Shown here: one piece after another, positions 1 to 12,320 of the stretch | Layout: each line of letters opens with the position of its first letter | Position numbering within the stretch: the first letter of the stretch is position 1 | Source of the DNA: Anoplopoma fimbria | Lineage: Eukaryota; Chordata; Actinopteri; Perciformes; Anoplopomatidae | NCBI RefSeq assembly: GCF_027596085.1 | Contig: NC_072452.1 | Span: 9,629,497 to 9,693,496, forward strand | Direction of reading: 5' to 3' | DNA length: 64,000 nucleotides | Notes under the pieces: model-generated | Databases searched by the model: none | What the model was told of the DNA's origin: nothing | Seen by the model: the letters and a program-made list of their open reading frames with translations, nothing else | Position numbers and translations under genes: made by a program

Positions 1-540
1 GTTCTATTTTTGCCCATAAATTGCCCATATTTAATAACGTCCTTCAGCAACAATACATTCATTTTGTGTTTTAAAACAAAGGAAAACTAAAATCTGCTTT
101 TTCACAACAAAATAACGACAGTTTAGCAGACAGAGCTTTAGCAGATGGGGCCTTATCTGCAGCTTGAAAAATGTGTTTTTCATATTTGTTCTACAAAACC
201 TAATAAAAAAAATGTGATCTGTAAAAAAAACACTGATGCAAAGAGAACCCAATAGTGCCACGGTCAGGAATTTGTATTGAATAAAATAAATTGAACAATA
301 CATAATAAAGTAGCGCCTCAGAAAATAAAAATTCATAACTGTGCACCATCAAAACAAATAGTGAATAAAGAGTTGTGATACTGAAATTAATTCTGCTACT
401 TTTGTCACGGAATGAACTGAGCTCTGACTACTGTACCATAGATGATGCATCTGTCAACACACACATGCACGCTAGAATGCCTGAATGTCACTGCTGGTCA
501 CCGGGGTTTAAAGACAAAGGTGCTCCAAAACATGCAAACA
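1..540. other. Gene-free AT-rich DNA
   Basis: I see no gene, repeat or RNA here. The DNA is AT-rich, with many short A and T runs. The open frames on either strand are short and have no protein-like composition. Confidence 0.6.
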
Positions 541-632
541 CATTACATTACATTACATTACAGTCATTTAGCAGACACTTTTATCCAAAGCGACTTACAA
601 TCAGTAGTATATTACATATCATTCACCCACCT
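541..632 (+). repeat. Teleost dispersed repeat (TTACA array plus conserved core)
   Basis: The block opens with tandem CATTA/TTACA pentamers. It continues into the core TTTAGCAGACACTTTTATCC and then AAAGCGACTTACA. I recognise this arrangement as one of the most common dispersed sequences in fish genomes. Similarity fades after about base 632, so this is probably a truncated copy. I cannot name the superfamily with certainty. The short frames that cross it (for example one containing FIQSDLQ) are translations of the repeat and not genes. Confidence 0.8.
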
Positions 633-3600
633 CTGGCACAGAGCCTTTGGGCGCCTCCAGATGACACCGCGGCTCAGGGGTCCCCCACGCCAGGAAAGCT
701 CAGACAATCAATGAGGATGGGGGAAATATTAAAGATGGTCGGTGTCAGGTAGGTAATTTTGTTTACCCAAGAACTTTGTCTGCATGCGGTGCTGCTGTGA
801 TGATTATGGGGGTTATGATTGTTGTTATCCACAGTCATTGTGCTCAACCCGCTGTCAGTTTCAATTACCGCTGTCTGCGCCTCCAAATCCTCACACAAGC
901 TGTACAGCCCCCCTGACAGTCTTATTACCGTTAAAAGAAAATCCATACGCATCAGGTTCTCTTTGTGTCTTTCCTCTCTAAACAGAGCATGACGGGGGAG
1001 GGGGAGGGCAAACTCATGTTATGCCTCCTGGGTCATCAAGGCCCCCATGTGTGGATTGACTCTTTTCCCTTCTGGTTTTGAAAGGACACAAATGTCTCTC
1101 GGGTTGAGGATGAGCAATTCAAGTTTTCAAGTTCAAGTAGTGTCCCTTTGATGTTGCAGCACCAGTGCTGGCGAAGCACTGTAGCGTGGGCCTGGAGTGG
1201 CAGGTGTGCGTAGGTGAGCTTACTGACCTCTCAACCAACATGAGATCTGCCTGCTGTAATTGGTCTCTGTTCCATTTACTTTCTTATCTATTTGTCTGCC
1301 AGTCTCTTGACAGCCAAAGACATATTATTGATCTGTGCTTTAAGGATAAAAAGGACATGTGAATTCAGGACGCCGTACGAGTCTGATGCGCAGCGAACAC
1401 TGTAAGCCATACAGGTGATTCTTGTTAACTACCACGGACGGCTCATTCCTCAGAGGAGCGACGGGCTGCATGCTAATTTGTTATTAAATATGAAATATGA
1501 AACAAGATGGCCAGACATTTCCATATGCCATATGTTATTGTAGAGCAATCACAATATATAGCTATTCTCAGATGGCTTATACCCGTTTCAGGACACTTGT
1601 AAGCGTAGGTACAAAACAAGCGTCACCCTAATTAAAGCCAAGACTGTTTTTCCACACGCTATTTGTAGAATAATGAACTCTATTTCTTTTTCTTTTCTTC
1701 AAAAATGTGAGAAAAGTTTTTAGGTTTTTTTCCCACTGAAATGAATTAATTGCATTTGTGTATTTTGCCCTCAGGCAAGGTTCACCCACAACGGTTTAAT
1801 CCTCATACAGAGTGGAGTACATATATAATGCATGCGCTTCGAATTGCACTTACAGTACCGTAATATGGAAAGTAATTAAAAAGAAATAATTTTAGTTCAG
1901 GGAGCTTATCACAGCAGGGTTTTGAAAGTGGTGCAGACAGGCTTGATGGAAGGGGAAGGTGTTTGGAAAATAGGGGGTGAGTAGGGGAGGAGGCAAGGGA
2001 AGAGAGGACAGATAAGGTGGGATTGGTACTGTCAGAGTGTCACGTAGAAGGCAGGTGGATATTCTTCTGCTCCAAAACAGAGAGACACAACCCCGGATCC
2101 TGCTCTCTGTGTCTGTGGACTGTTTCTGCATTACACACAGAGAGAATCCTGCTGATGGGACCGATTGTATTTAACCCCCTGAACAGATTAACTACTATTT
2201 TTAAACAAAATCATCGTACCTGCTTCAGCATACATAAGAAAGGTCTCTGATTCATTTCTGCCTTTCAAAACAAGGCACTTCACACAAATAAATGTGTTTG
2301 GTTCCCCCAAGCAGCTCTTAACCATGCCATTATTTCTTCGTCCGTTCACAGATGGCTACCCTCAGCTTCCCCGAGAGGATTGCAATTATCAAGAGGTGCA
2401 TAGCTTTATATTCCCGCTTTTTTAGACAAATTAACGCCGGGCTATAACTCAAACGTGTGTCAGAAAACAGCAACTAGCAATATTAACAGCAACAATAAGG
2501 CAGCTCCCCAGCGAATAGGGTTTAATATTGAATCAAGTTGCTCGATAAAAACTTTATTTTAGCTTCAGTGGAGCAAACTTGTAATATAACTGACAGAATA
2601 AACTGTAAAAGCTATGATGCCAACTAAGTTAGCAATGAATATAAATGCATGACTTACCAGTAAATACCCTCTGGCTGTGATACTAAGTGGATCTGACAAT
2701 ATTTCACTCCTTGGTAGCATCACTGAGCTAAAATACTTTCTCTAATCTCATATTACTGTAATGTTGCACTCACATGTTTAATCTTGATAAGGGGTATCCC
2801 TACCAGAGTCAAGGCCTTATTTCCTGGCTAAAAAGTTGCCCGTGCACTCCCTGATGAGTCAAGCAACAGCGAAAGGGAATTACAAGTTCAGATCCCCCGG
2901 CAGTGTACCTTGGCCCTGTTAGGGAAGAACATGCTCCCCTCTACTGCCCATTTACTTCACAGATATGAGCTGCTCAGCTTTTACTGAATGTTTACTCCTC
3001 AGGGAATTGGCTCCATCCTGTTAAAGTTCAGGTCACTTCTTCCCCTGCTCAGTTGCTACTGCCGCTGCTCTTCCACCACTTTAGTCACCTTCCTTTTCCA
3101 CACAGCGCATCCGAACCTGGATAACATCAGCATCACCCTTCAGGTCTGATCAAAGTTCCAGCGTTTAGAGTGTCTACATGAGCAGGTTTTTGTGTTTTCA
3201 GGCACTGAGGTTGGGTTAGAACAACAACCAAAAAGGTGCAAAAAGCAACGAAAACACACTTTACTTTCCTCTTATGCGCTGTAGCTTTCGCACAGTTTGT
3301 CCTTCAGTATCAAGGTTGCAATACAATTACGTTAAAGCCATCTCTTCACAGTAAATTAGATGTGATATTGAGCTGCACAATTTTGACTAACTATTATCTG
3401 GTGATTCATCCAATCAGAAACAAAATTGCTTTATTTTTTTCCCTCAATAACAACAGGTGCACAACGATGTGCATCTTTGTGGGTTAATTGACAGAGATGC
3501 AGAAGAAAATAGCAGACTGAAGACAAAACCGAGTGAAGGCTGTAACTTAGAGCTCTAGTTCCACTGGTGGTGGTGGCTATACTGTATACATGCTGCCTTA

Positions 3601-4424
3601 ACCCTATGACGTGGAGATTTTTTGGGCCAAAGGTAGCCTGAAAGAAAAACATGCAGACACTTCTCAGGTCCTCTTCATATCTTTTAAGCTTTAACTAGAC
3701 TGAACATTTTAACAAAATTAAACATCAATCAAAAGACATTGCAGTGAAGGACAGTACTAGTTTCAATAATGATGCAAATACAACCAAATCTATCAAAATG
3801 TATCGGGCTCCAAACAGTGAGAGTAAAATTGTATCTTTAAGTTGGGTAAGTGGATTAATGATGCATTCATTTACAGTTATTGCCTGCAATCCCAGTTGAC
3901 ATAACAGTCTTTGACAGGCCGTAAAGGGCTCAGTCATTAAACTGGAGTGACGATATTTGTTTCATATGAAACTAGACCATTTAACGACTACTGCGAGAAC
4001 AAAGGGCATTAACTTTTCAATGCAATTTCAAATTACATTTTCCTGTGGTATTGGGATTTATGCTAGTTTTGTAATGAAGTAGCATGAGATCATGAGAAGG
4101 CTCTTCCATCGAAATAGAATATTAGATTTTTTTCAAAACCTTCCCTTGTGCTTCCCAAACTCATCTGCTGAACGCTGCATTCATTTAATTTATAAGTCAA
4201 CGTTAAAGGTATCCTCTACTGATGTTAACTGGTCTATACAGTGATCCTCCTTCACTCGTAAATCGTTCATTGTGCTCATTCATAATGGCAATTATTCATT
4301 TGTTTGTCGGTTAGTTATTAGTTGTGTGTATAGTTGGAAGTTTAATAAACTCTCCTTTTATAAAGTACTTGATTGTTGTTTTGTGTGTGAAACATTATTG
4401 TCACTGTACATAAGTCAAGAACTC
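633..4424. other. Gene-free unique DNA
   Basis: No gene or known repeat is seen. There is a G-rich patch near 992-1010 (three G runs only) and a conserved-looking stretch near 1380-1500 that contains the octamer-like motif GCATGCTAATT at 1468-1478. Short frames in all phases are interrupted and lack domain features. Confidence 0.5.
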
Positions 4425-4464
4425 ATAATTATGACATAATTCATAATTATGACATAATTCATTA
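4425..4464. repeat. Short tandem duplication, about 18-bp unit
   Basis: The unit TCATAATTATGACATAAT occurs twice back to back, and the next bases begin a partial third unit. The unit is itself partly palindromic (ATAATTAT). It lies just upstream of a LINE fragment but shares no sequence with it. Confidence 0.8.
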
Positions 4465-4489
4465 ATTTATATATCAACCATCAGCACCT

Positions 4490-5057
4490 CGGCCATCGTT
4501 AAAAAAGACCTCACAGCGCCTCCATCCCCTCCAGAGATGGAAAAGGGGGCAAGTCTACCAGCCCCGTCCCTCATCACCTTCTACAGGTTCAAAGGATTCT
4601 AGCCCAATGCTCACTACCTGGTTCGGTAAATGCCATGCGACCGAAGAGCGCAGGCTAAGCAGGGTAGTGAAGACAGCTAGCAAGACCTTTGGTGCCCTTC
4701 TCCCCTTCCTGCTGGAGATTAACCATCTATGCTGCGTTCACAGAGCCTCCAGCATCATCAAGGATCCCCACCACCCTTCACACAGTCTGTCCCCCCCCCC
4801 CCGCCGTCTGGTAAAGAGGTACAGAAGCATCTGTGCCAAATCCAGCTGAATGCTAAATAGCCTAAAAGCAGTCAGCACCATCGACAGCCCCTCCCCTTTA
4901 CTATATGATTTTAGTTGTAGCATTTTTAAGGGATTTTTTTTTGGTTTATTTTTATCCTTTCTTGTTGCACTGCTGTGTGCTAGGAGGAACAGGGTTTTGT
5001 ACTTTTATGTATGCAAGTACACACAGAAAATGTCAATAAACTAAATCTTGAATACAA
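4490..5057 (+). mobile_element. 3' end of an L2/CR1-type LINE, broken
   Basis: This is the tail of a non-LTR retrotransposon. The frame opening at 4607 gives LTTWFGK, RRLSRVVKTASKTFG, IIKDPHHPSHSL and KRYRSICAKSS. These are the usual order of blocks at the C terminus of fish L2-type ORF2 (WFG, VVKTA, DPSHP, RYRSI). Upstream, LITFYR lies in another phase, so a frameshift separates it from the rest. A stop follows directly after KSS, where intact elements continue with a Leu-Lys-Asn-Ser-Phe-Phe type block. The 3' UTR ends near 5057 with GTCAATAAACTAAATCTTGA, typical of these tails. A run of 12 C at 4791-4802 lies within the coding part. The copy is 5'-truncated and cannot be functional. The exact family within L2/CR1/Rex is uncertain. 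Confidence 0.8.
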
Positions 5058-8000
5058 AAGTTGTTAGTTTATCATCAGCATTGGTTAGGATTTTTCTCTC
5101 AGCTAAGATAAACAACATTGCATCATACAACGCTTTTTTTTAGCTTTAGATTTTACTAATGCAGGAGTTCAGCCAGAGCCCTCGCCGTCTCTTCAACTGA
5201 TAGAGCAAATCCCTAGAAGGGTTTGAAGGATTTCAGACTACAGCACACATCCCAGATTTAATAGGTTCAGTCAGTCTGCAGGTTCAGCCTGACGTGTGAT
5301 GTGTGTCTGCTTGTGTGAGTCTGTAATTCATTAACATTAGAAACCAGGCCGATGAAGTCTTCAGTATTAGCATTACCAAATGGAACGGAGAGCAGCAACA
5401 AGCAGCAATCAGCTGCTCTCTGACAACAAAGGAAGCAGCAGCAGCTATAGGTCCTCGGCTCTGCTCCTGACACTGATCATGTGCGCAAACATAAATTCAT
5501 GGTGAATCCACAGCCTTCCCTCTTGGCCCCAACAGGGAGCACATGTCACATGCAGGCTTTTCACACAGTCGGCTGGACAGGACAGTCAGGCACACGGCAA
5601 ATCTGCTTAGTTACTTTATCATGCCAGGAAATATTACCCATGGGACAGCGACATTTGTCAAAGTGCATATTGTGAGAAAACTCCCGCAAGGCCGTGCTCC
5701 TATGATTTTGTGACCTTTCTAGAATGTGCCTCATTTAAGTAAAAGGGTCTTTTAACAGTGACCGCAAAGTTTGGCCTCCTTTTTATATGAACGGAAAAGC
5801 AGCCAGAGGATATTACCATCACTGTTCATAGATGAACTATGCTGTTGGCCTTCCCCCTTTAAATGCATATGTATAGCAGGGCATCATGTTTTTAGAGTGT
5901 TTTGCTTTTGTGACAAGATGGTTCGGGGGTTTACAAATTCCAAATCCACTATTCACACATTTGAAAGAGAATAAATAGACACCCCTAAGTACATTTGCCT
6001 GACTACACTCATGGCTAATATTATTTGACGTTTGATCACAGCTACATTTCTCTTTCCCTCCTACATGGTGCGAATCAATTAGCCAATGTGGTTGGATCAT
6101 CTTGTAGGTCCTAGAGGCAGCGCTCTGAACAGATTAGGGTTATGAAAACCTTTGAAGACAAGCTAGGCTCAAAGAAGGTGGGCCAAAAGGGTAAATCAGG
6201 ACATACCTGGTTCTCTAAATGGCACATAGGTCAATTCGACTGGTCAGGGAGGATAGATGACATTTCTGCTAATTTTTTAGCAACAAGAGCCTGTTTGGAG
6301 ACCACACCCGAATGAGGGCTGACGCTAAAATCCATTTCCACTGGAGCTGGAATGACCTCCCAAGGACACAATGGCTCTCTATTACAAGCACTCTGGTGTT
6401 ATAGCAGTGGGTTCACACAATGGAAACACAGCGAGGGCCGTACGGATGCAATCAGGACTTGAAAGGTCGCCGATTCTGCTGTCCGACTGGCCATTTAAGT
6501 ATGATACAGTCGAAGAGCCTTGTCTCTTTCACTGCATGAACCCAGTGATGGCAGCCATTACAGGTGTTATACAAGAGAGATAGTGTATTGCTAAAACTGC
6601 AAGGCTATTGATGAAAACATCAATATAGCATTTGGAATTTTTTACAGTTAATATTTATCTTAGGTCATGATGTTTTTTGGTGGGTGAATTTATAATCAGT
6701 ATATACTTCTATGTCTATTTTCTTCCCGCCACCAAATATCACGTATCCAAAAAGTTTTCATGGAATGCATAACCGAAGTTATTTGCTAGACGTCAAATTT
6801 CATTTCTTTTTAATAAAGATCAGCTTCTCCTTTACCTAAAGTTAAAAAAAAAAGTTCCACATGGATGTCTTTATCCATACTTTTTCTATTTGCAGGTAAA
6901 TTGTGAAGCTTCTGACACAAGCTTTATCTGAATGCCTGCAGGTTCCCTAAATTTAAATTTGCTGTTTGTATCTCTGTGTTGTGTTGGTCTATGTCAGGGT
7001 TATGTTAATTGACTTTCAGCAGGTGGTGTTGTGCCTTTTGACAGAAAGAAAAAAACAGACTTTCAGCTTTCCGTTCAACTGGGGTTTCTTTTTTTAGGTG
7101 TCTCAGGATTTTCTTCCACCCCAGAAGTAAGTCTCTTTGGAGATAGATTCATCCAACTTGAAGGCACGGTGCATCAATAAAGCAAAAGGCTTTGCAATTT
7201 AATTACAAATTTTGGTGCAGTCCTGCAGACTAATCATCAAACAAAACCATGTCAAGTATGATTATGGTGTGTAAAACATGGGATAAACTGATCTTAACCC
7301 AGCCAGTGAATAAACGAGTATTTCAGGTCATTTAATTTAACAGAGATGCTGTTTGGACAGAGTGAGCCTGAGAAAAATACTTAACATAATAATAATAATA
7401 AAACAATAGGAGAGATTACCTAACCAGATTTAGCAACTCGGTTACTCCCAACACAAATACTGACAGTTGGTCAGCTGCCCTCTGAGTGTCTGATACAAAT
7501 GCACCGGGCTCTCAAATAACTCCAATTTAAACCAATCTGCATCATAATTAGACCCTCAGTGCAAGTGACATAGTATTAAAAGTGACATTTTCCACACAGG
7601 GATGTGGATTGGTCAAACAGGACTTTTGTCCACAAGACCATTGTTCACGTCCCATGCAAAAACTAAGGACAAACATTTAAATGTTGTCACGTCAGCGTTC
7701 AGATACGCGAGTTGTAGGTGGCGAGATGCTAGTAAGGTGACTCATTTGTCACCCACTAGTCACGTGAGTCTTTAATCCTAACTAAGTGGTTTTGCAGCCC
7801 AAACCTAACTTCCTGTGAAGACGGTGGTTTATTTTGAAAAAACACTTTGCATGTAATGAGTGGAAACTGACACGTCAAAAACTGACGCTGAAGAGAAATG
7901 TAGAGCGTCATAGTTTGAAAGTCTGAAGCTTAGAGCCACTGACCAAGTGTCAAGAGACAGAATGGGTTGGGAGACAGAATTTGTTGGATTAAGATGATTA

Positions 8001-8454
8001 TTGAAACATAGATTCTTCAACATTTTGCATACCTTGCTATGATGACTATCAGCCAACAAAATACTGAAAGTGCAAATCTGCCTTCCCCTGTTATGCAACT
8101 GCAGCACATACAGTAAACGCTACAGTATATTCATGAAAGGAGGTGCCCATTGCTCGGCTGCTCTGCTGCATCCAATGCATTATCTTAGTGTGAAGCTGGA
8201 AAAGGCAGGAAGCAGGAGTCTGGAATATTATCGAGACAGATTGTGTGTTGAGATCATTTGGACTGGCGGCGAGACCTGGCCTGTACACAGCTGTGCGGCT
8301 GATCAGTGATACTGACAGAGGAGAGAGGGCGTGGAAGCCAGCCGCAAAAGGTCAGGAAATAAAGAGTATCTCTCATTCTTACTGTATCACCAATCAGCTC
8401 AGCTCAGCTGCCCTTTCCCGCCTGTCAGTCGTAGATCCAGCCTTGTTTTGATAC
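5058..8454. other. Gene-free unique DNA
   Basis: I see no gene or recognised repeat. The only simple features are a short (AAT)n at about 7385-7401 and small A runs. The short open frames on both strands have no domain features. Confidence 0.5.
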
Positions 8455-8620
8455 TGCAACCTTTCATGTCGTGAATTACACATACGCGTCCTGTAATGGC
8501 GGATGCATTAGCAATTAGCACCAAATTACAATCGCTGTTTGAGTTGAGTTAATGGAGCCCAACAAAAAATGTAATTACCTGTGATTAAACACCATCCTGT
8601 CTGTGATTGGCCATACGGTA
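8455..8620. promoter_or_regulatory. Candidate conserved non-coding element with clustered homeodomain-type sites
   Basis: Within 165 bases there are at least six ATTA/TAAT cores, including GCATTAGCAATTAGC, AAATTACAAT, GTTAATGG and TGTAATTACC. No repeat similarity or coding potential is seen. Such clusters are common in developmental enhancers, but they also arise by chance in AT-rich DNA. The call is inference and needs a multi-species alignment. Confidence 0.25.
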
Positions 8621-8797
8621 TTGTGTGGTGTTAAAGGTGGTATTTGTGATATCAAACGCGCAGTATGATGGATTACATCGGGTAAAATGACTATTATAGA
8701 GGAGAGATGACATTTGGTGGGTTGTTGTGCGTCGCTTCTCCAGAGGTATTATCTTGAATTGAATTTACATGCAGGATTCTCAGTAATTACCCCATTG

Positions 8798-8800
<3 letters not shown>

Positions 8801-8868
<68 letters not shown>

Positions 8869-8885
8869 AAGCGACAGAGAGAGAG
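8801..8885 (+). repeat. (GA)n microsatellite
   Basis: A perfect GA tract runs from 8801 to 8865, followed by GGAAAGCGAC and a second short GA stretch to about 8885. Apparent Arg-Glu and Ser-Leu repeat proteins on the two strands are translations of this tract. Confidence 0.97.
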
Positions 8886-11800
8886 TGATAGACTGTTTTA
8901 ATTGGATATTTGGCCCCTCTGGATGTGGACTGAACCATGGAGCAGCATCATTATAATCTCTCATCAGATTCTAATTTGAACCCTGAATGCCCACTCCCCA
9001 CTGTGCTCCGTACACTTGAAAGTGCACACAGGCTGCTTAAATCTTTTTTTAATCTATATTTAAAGACAAAAATAAAACAGTTTTTTGGGGTTTCTTTTTT
9101 GTGAATGGATCATATTTACATCATAAGACTTCCTAATGCAGTTTGCACACACTTTTTCGAGTCGCATTTTGTTCAAACAGGTTGAAAATGCTTTATAGTG
9201 TCATCATTTTATCAAAATTACAGTGCCAGAGTTTTGTCTTCTGAATCCGACCATTTTGTCACATCAGGTGTCCACTAACTTTGGCACCTGCCATGCCCAT
9301 CTAATCTTTCATGTGTGCATAAACAATTGAATTCCACCCAGCAGTTGTTCTACTTGTGGCCAAACCACCGAGCTGTGAGGATGTTTTTGGCTGCTGGTTG
9401 GAGATGATGCGGACTCACTCGGGGCCCCTCAGGCTGTAAGAACACAGCTCAGATGAACCCTGTCAACTCCATTACCTGCTGATGTGAAACGACCTAATGA
9501 CCTTTGAACGAACAGCCAGGTTTAAATCCAGCAAATCACTGTAGACCCAGTCAAGGAATGGCAGCCTAAAAAAATGGGGAAGCATAGATCAGCAGCAGAG
9601 ATATTATAATAATACTGAAAATAACAGATGAGAGTCTATTAACAGTCTAAAAAAATCAGACTTTTTAATTATTTTTCCACATGCATCTCTGAGCGTCATG
9701 TTTAGTCTGTGAGCTCATTGCAAAATTAGTTTTTATCAACTTGGAGAGGAGAAAGAAAGCAGACAGCTTTGTCCAATCAATATGCTATAGGTCAGCCGAG
9801 AGTCTTGTATCAGTACAATCGATATTTGCACATCAAAGGAGAATGCCATTGTACACACTTAACAAGTGCAAAAAGGCCAAACCCCGGAGGATCAACCCAA
9901 TAAGTAGGTCAGAAAAACACGCCAATTGGGTCAAATGATAACGTGCGTCTGGATAAGATTCCTTCTAGAAATGCAGTGCATGTGTATGTTCATTTATGTT
10001 TAACAATGCACTTGTTTTGATCAATGTTGGAACCCCTTTTCACACTTCTGTTGATTGAAAGGGAGCTGCAACCGCACTTCTGCAAAGGGAACCACCTCAT
10101 GCTGTACAGAATCTGTTATTTTTTTCCACCATTCAGCATTTTCTTTGCAGGAATCCATGTGTAAATGAATCTACTCAGCTGTATTATCAAACTGCAAGTG
10201 TCTTTGCTAGCCAAGCAAGTCAACATAACTGATGCAACAGCAGTAATTTCATCGGCCATAAAGCAGCGAGTTGTTCTGTAAGCTGTTTTGAGGATGCAGC
10301 GGGTTCAGAACTGATTATGACATGTGTTTAGTCTGCTTGGACAGTCCAAACAGCTGATCGTCATTGACTGATAGGAGGTAATCACGCTGAAATCTTATCA
10401 GAGGGTTGTGTTTTGCAGATCCTGTGGGCCTTCTCTGTTATCTGCACACAACACAGGAGAGCAGTGCATTTGCTCCCCTGCTCTGTCTGCCTGTGCACCC
10501 TGGGCATCGAGATAATTTCAATTCCCTTTTCAGGATTCGAAAGCGTCGAAGTTTCAGACCTGTGTAGGTGTACATGTTAACATTCGAACTCAGATTCTAA
10601 CTGAGGGGGCTTTTTTCGTGCCTGAGAGGCACTGTGCGATAAGGGTGCTCTTGAACATGTTGAGATACAGTATTTCTCAATGAGGGCAGCTGCATCAATC
10701 TGTTCATTTCAAATACCAAATAAGATTAATACGATTAAAACAAGCCCTGTGGGGGCCACTGCTTCAAAGCCGGATGTGAAGTAGAGAGGAAGAGGAACTG
10801 TGTAATAATGTAGTTGCAGCAAATTATATATCAGAAGTGGAAAATAATCTACATGATTAATTAACTACATGTACCTTATTAGGCAACACATGAAAAGGGT
10901 TGTTTGAGGGGATGTATTGTTTGAATGTTTTTTGCAACAGATGAATACATATTTTTGTTCAAGACCAAAGCGGTAGGACGAGTGACTGACCCTAGAGCCG
11001 CACCGCCAGCATTTCTAATAAAAAATAACTTGTCATTGCCAACCATTGAGAATTACCTCTTCAAATGGATATAACTTTTTAACATCTTTAACTTTACAAA
11101 GCATATGTCTGGTCTTATACATTATGACACAGTGAATAAAATGCTTGTATTATATATCTTATATAAACTAATTGGCTGATAAATTGAGGTGTTTGTGAAC
11201 ATGACTGGGAGTGGAAAATGTTTGTGAACCCTCATACCTTCCATTTCATGGCAAAACTAACCTCAGGCTAGAATTACTTTAACTTCATCCCTCTACTGCA
11301 CATCATGAAATAAATATTGAACACAATTACCAGTTTTCTTTCCTGTCAATTTGCCTCTGAGCAGATGAATAAATGTCATGCATGATGAGTCTTGTTGGTG
11401 GTTGAGGAGGATACTGAGATTGTGGCCAAACGTTAAGTGCAGAACTGTTCTGATTCTACGAGCCGATAAGCATGGAAACAGAGCGGAAAAACTAAATGCA
11501 TATGTATTTAGAGAACAAGGTTTCACTATTTTGCCAGACAGTCTTGTTTGATTCTTTGTTTCTTATCTGCCCTTTAAAAGCCTCTCAGTGTATGTTTGAG
11601 TGAGATTAAAGATGAGTTCAGGGAACATCCATGCAGATTGGATTGCACCATAAGAGACAGAAATCTATAGAGTGATAAAGGAGTGACGCATTGTTTGTAT
11701 TTCTTTTGTTGCTTTCACCCATGATCGTGAAGTTAACTGTCCTTGGATCATCCTGCTCAAAGAATCCAAGTGGTTATGCACGCACAAGGTTGCTTTTAGC

Positions 11801-12029
11801 ACACACTCCATCAAACCCGATCAATCACAGTCCTCAAACATTCTGAGCAGGCAGGAAGTTTCAAAATGAAGGGGTTGTGGCTGATCCACAGCAGATGGAA
11901 AATCCAATAGATTGGGATTTTCGGGGATTTTAGCAGCTCTGTGTCCAGGCTTGTGTCATCGACTCTTTATTAGGCTACTGGCCATTGTGACTTCAGTATG
12001 TGGCTTTAGTGCATCATGCTGAAATGTCA
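8886..12029. other. Gene-free unique DNA
   Basis: No gene or clear repeat is seen. The DNA is AT-rich and holds only short, unremarkable open frames. A Tc1-like terminal sequence was considered near 9266 and dropped. Confidence 0.5.
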
Positions 12030-12320
12030 GTCATGCCGTGCAGCTCCTGGATTTGTGCTTTTCAAGCTTCTGTGGCAGCTGAGCATACCATTGCCATGGT
12101 GTTGCATCCATAGCAACACCGTGGCGATGGCATGTGGCCCTTATGCCAGAAGACATTTCATAATTAGGGCATCCGAACAAAAATCTTGATTCAGTAGCAC
12201 CTGACATATGGCTGGCAGTGTTACCTGTTAGAGCTCTGCACAGGCTTTATAATGGACTCCCATTGCTCCTGAAGCTGCCCTGCAGGCTGTCTCCTTGCTT
12301 TATTAGCTTTTCTCCTAGCT
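12030..12320. promoter_or_regulatory. Candidate conserved non-coding element around a hairpin
   Basis: This stretch is more GC-balanced than its surroundings, lacks repeats, and contains the 18-bp stem at 12088-12130. TAATTAGGGC and several CAGCT/GCTG motifs are present. No continuous coding frame is seen. Conservation is inferred from its look only. Confidence 0.22.
12088..12130 (+). other. Hairpin, 18-bp stem and 7-nt loop, with only G-U exceptions on the plus strand
   Basis: The left arm is 12088-12105, the loop ATCCATA is 12106-12112 and the right arm is 12113-12130. Every position pairs in a plus-strand RNA. Two of the pairs are G-U wobbles, which would be mismatches on the minus strand. 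The core GTTGC-N7-GCAAC resembles an RFX X-box with too long a spacer. It could be an ancient inverted duplication, a structured RNA or a dyad binding site. Confidence 0.6.

Noticed and set aside
992..1010. G-quadruplex
   Set aside because: Only three G tracts are present, so a standard four-tract structure is not supported.
8714..8964. Arg-Glu and Ser-Leu repeat proteins on opposite strands
   Set aside because: They are translations of the GA microsatellite.
9266..9290. Tc1-like terminal sequence (CAGGTGTCCACTAACTTTGG)
   Set aside because: Only a loose resemblance, with no partner end and no transposase remnant.
10540..10640. tRNA-like box B (GAGTTCGAATG on the minus strand)
   Set aside because: No box A at a suitable distance and no cloverleaf can be drawn.
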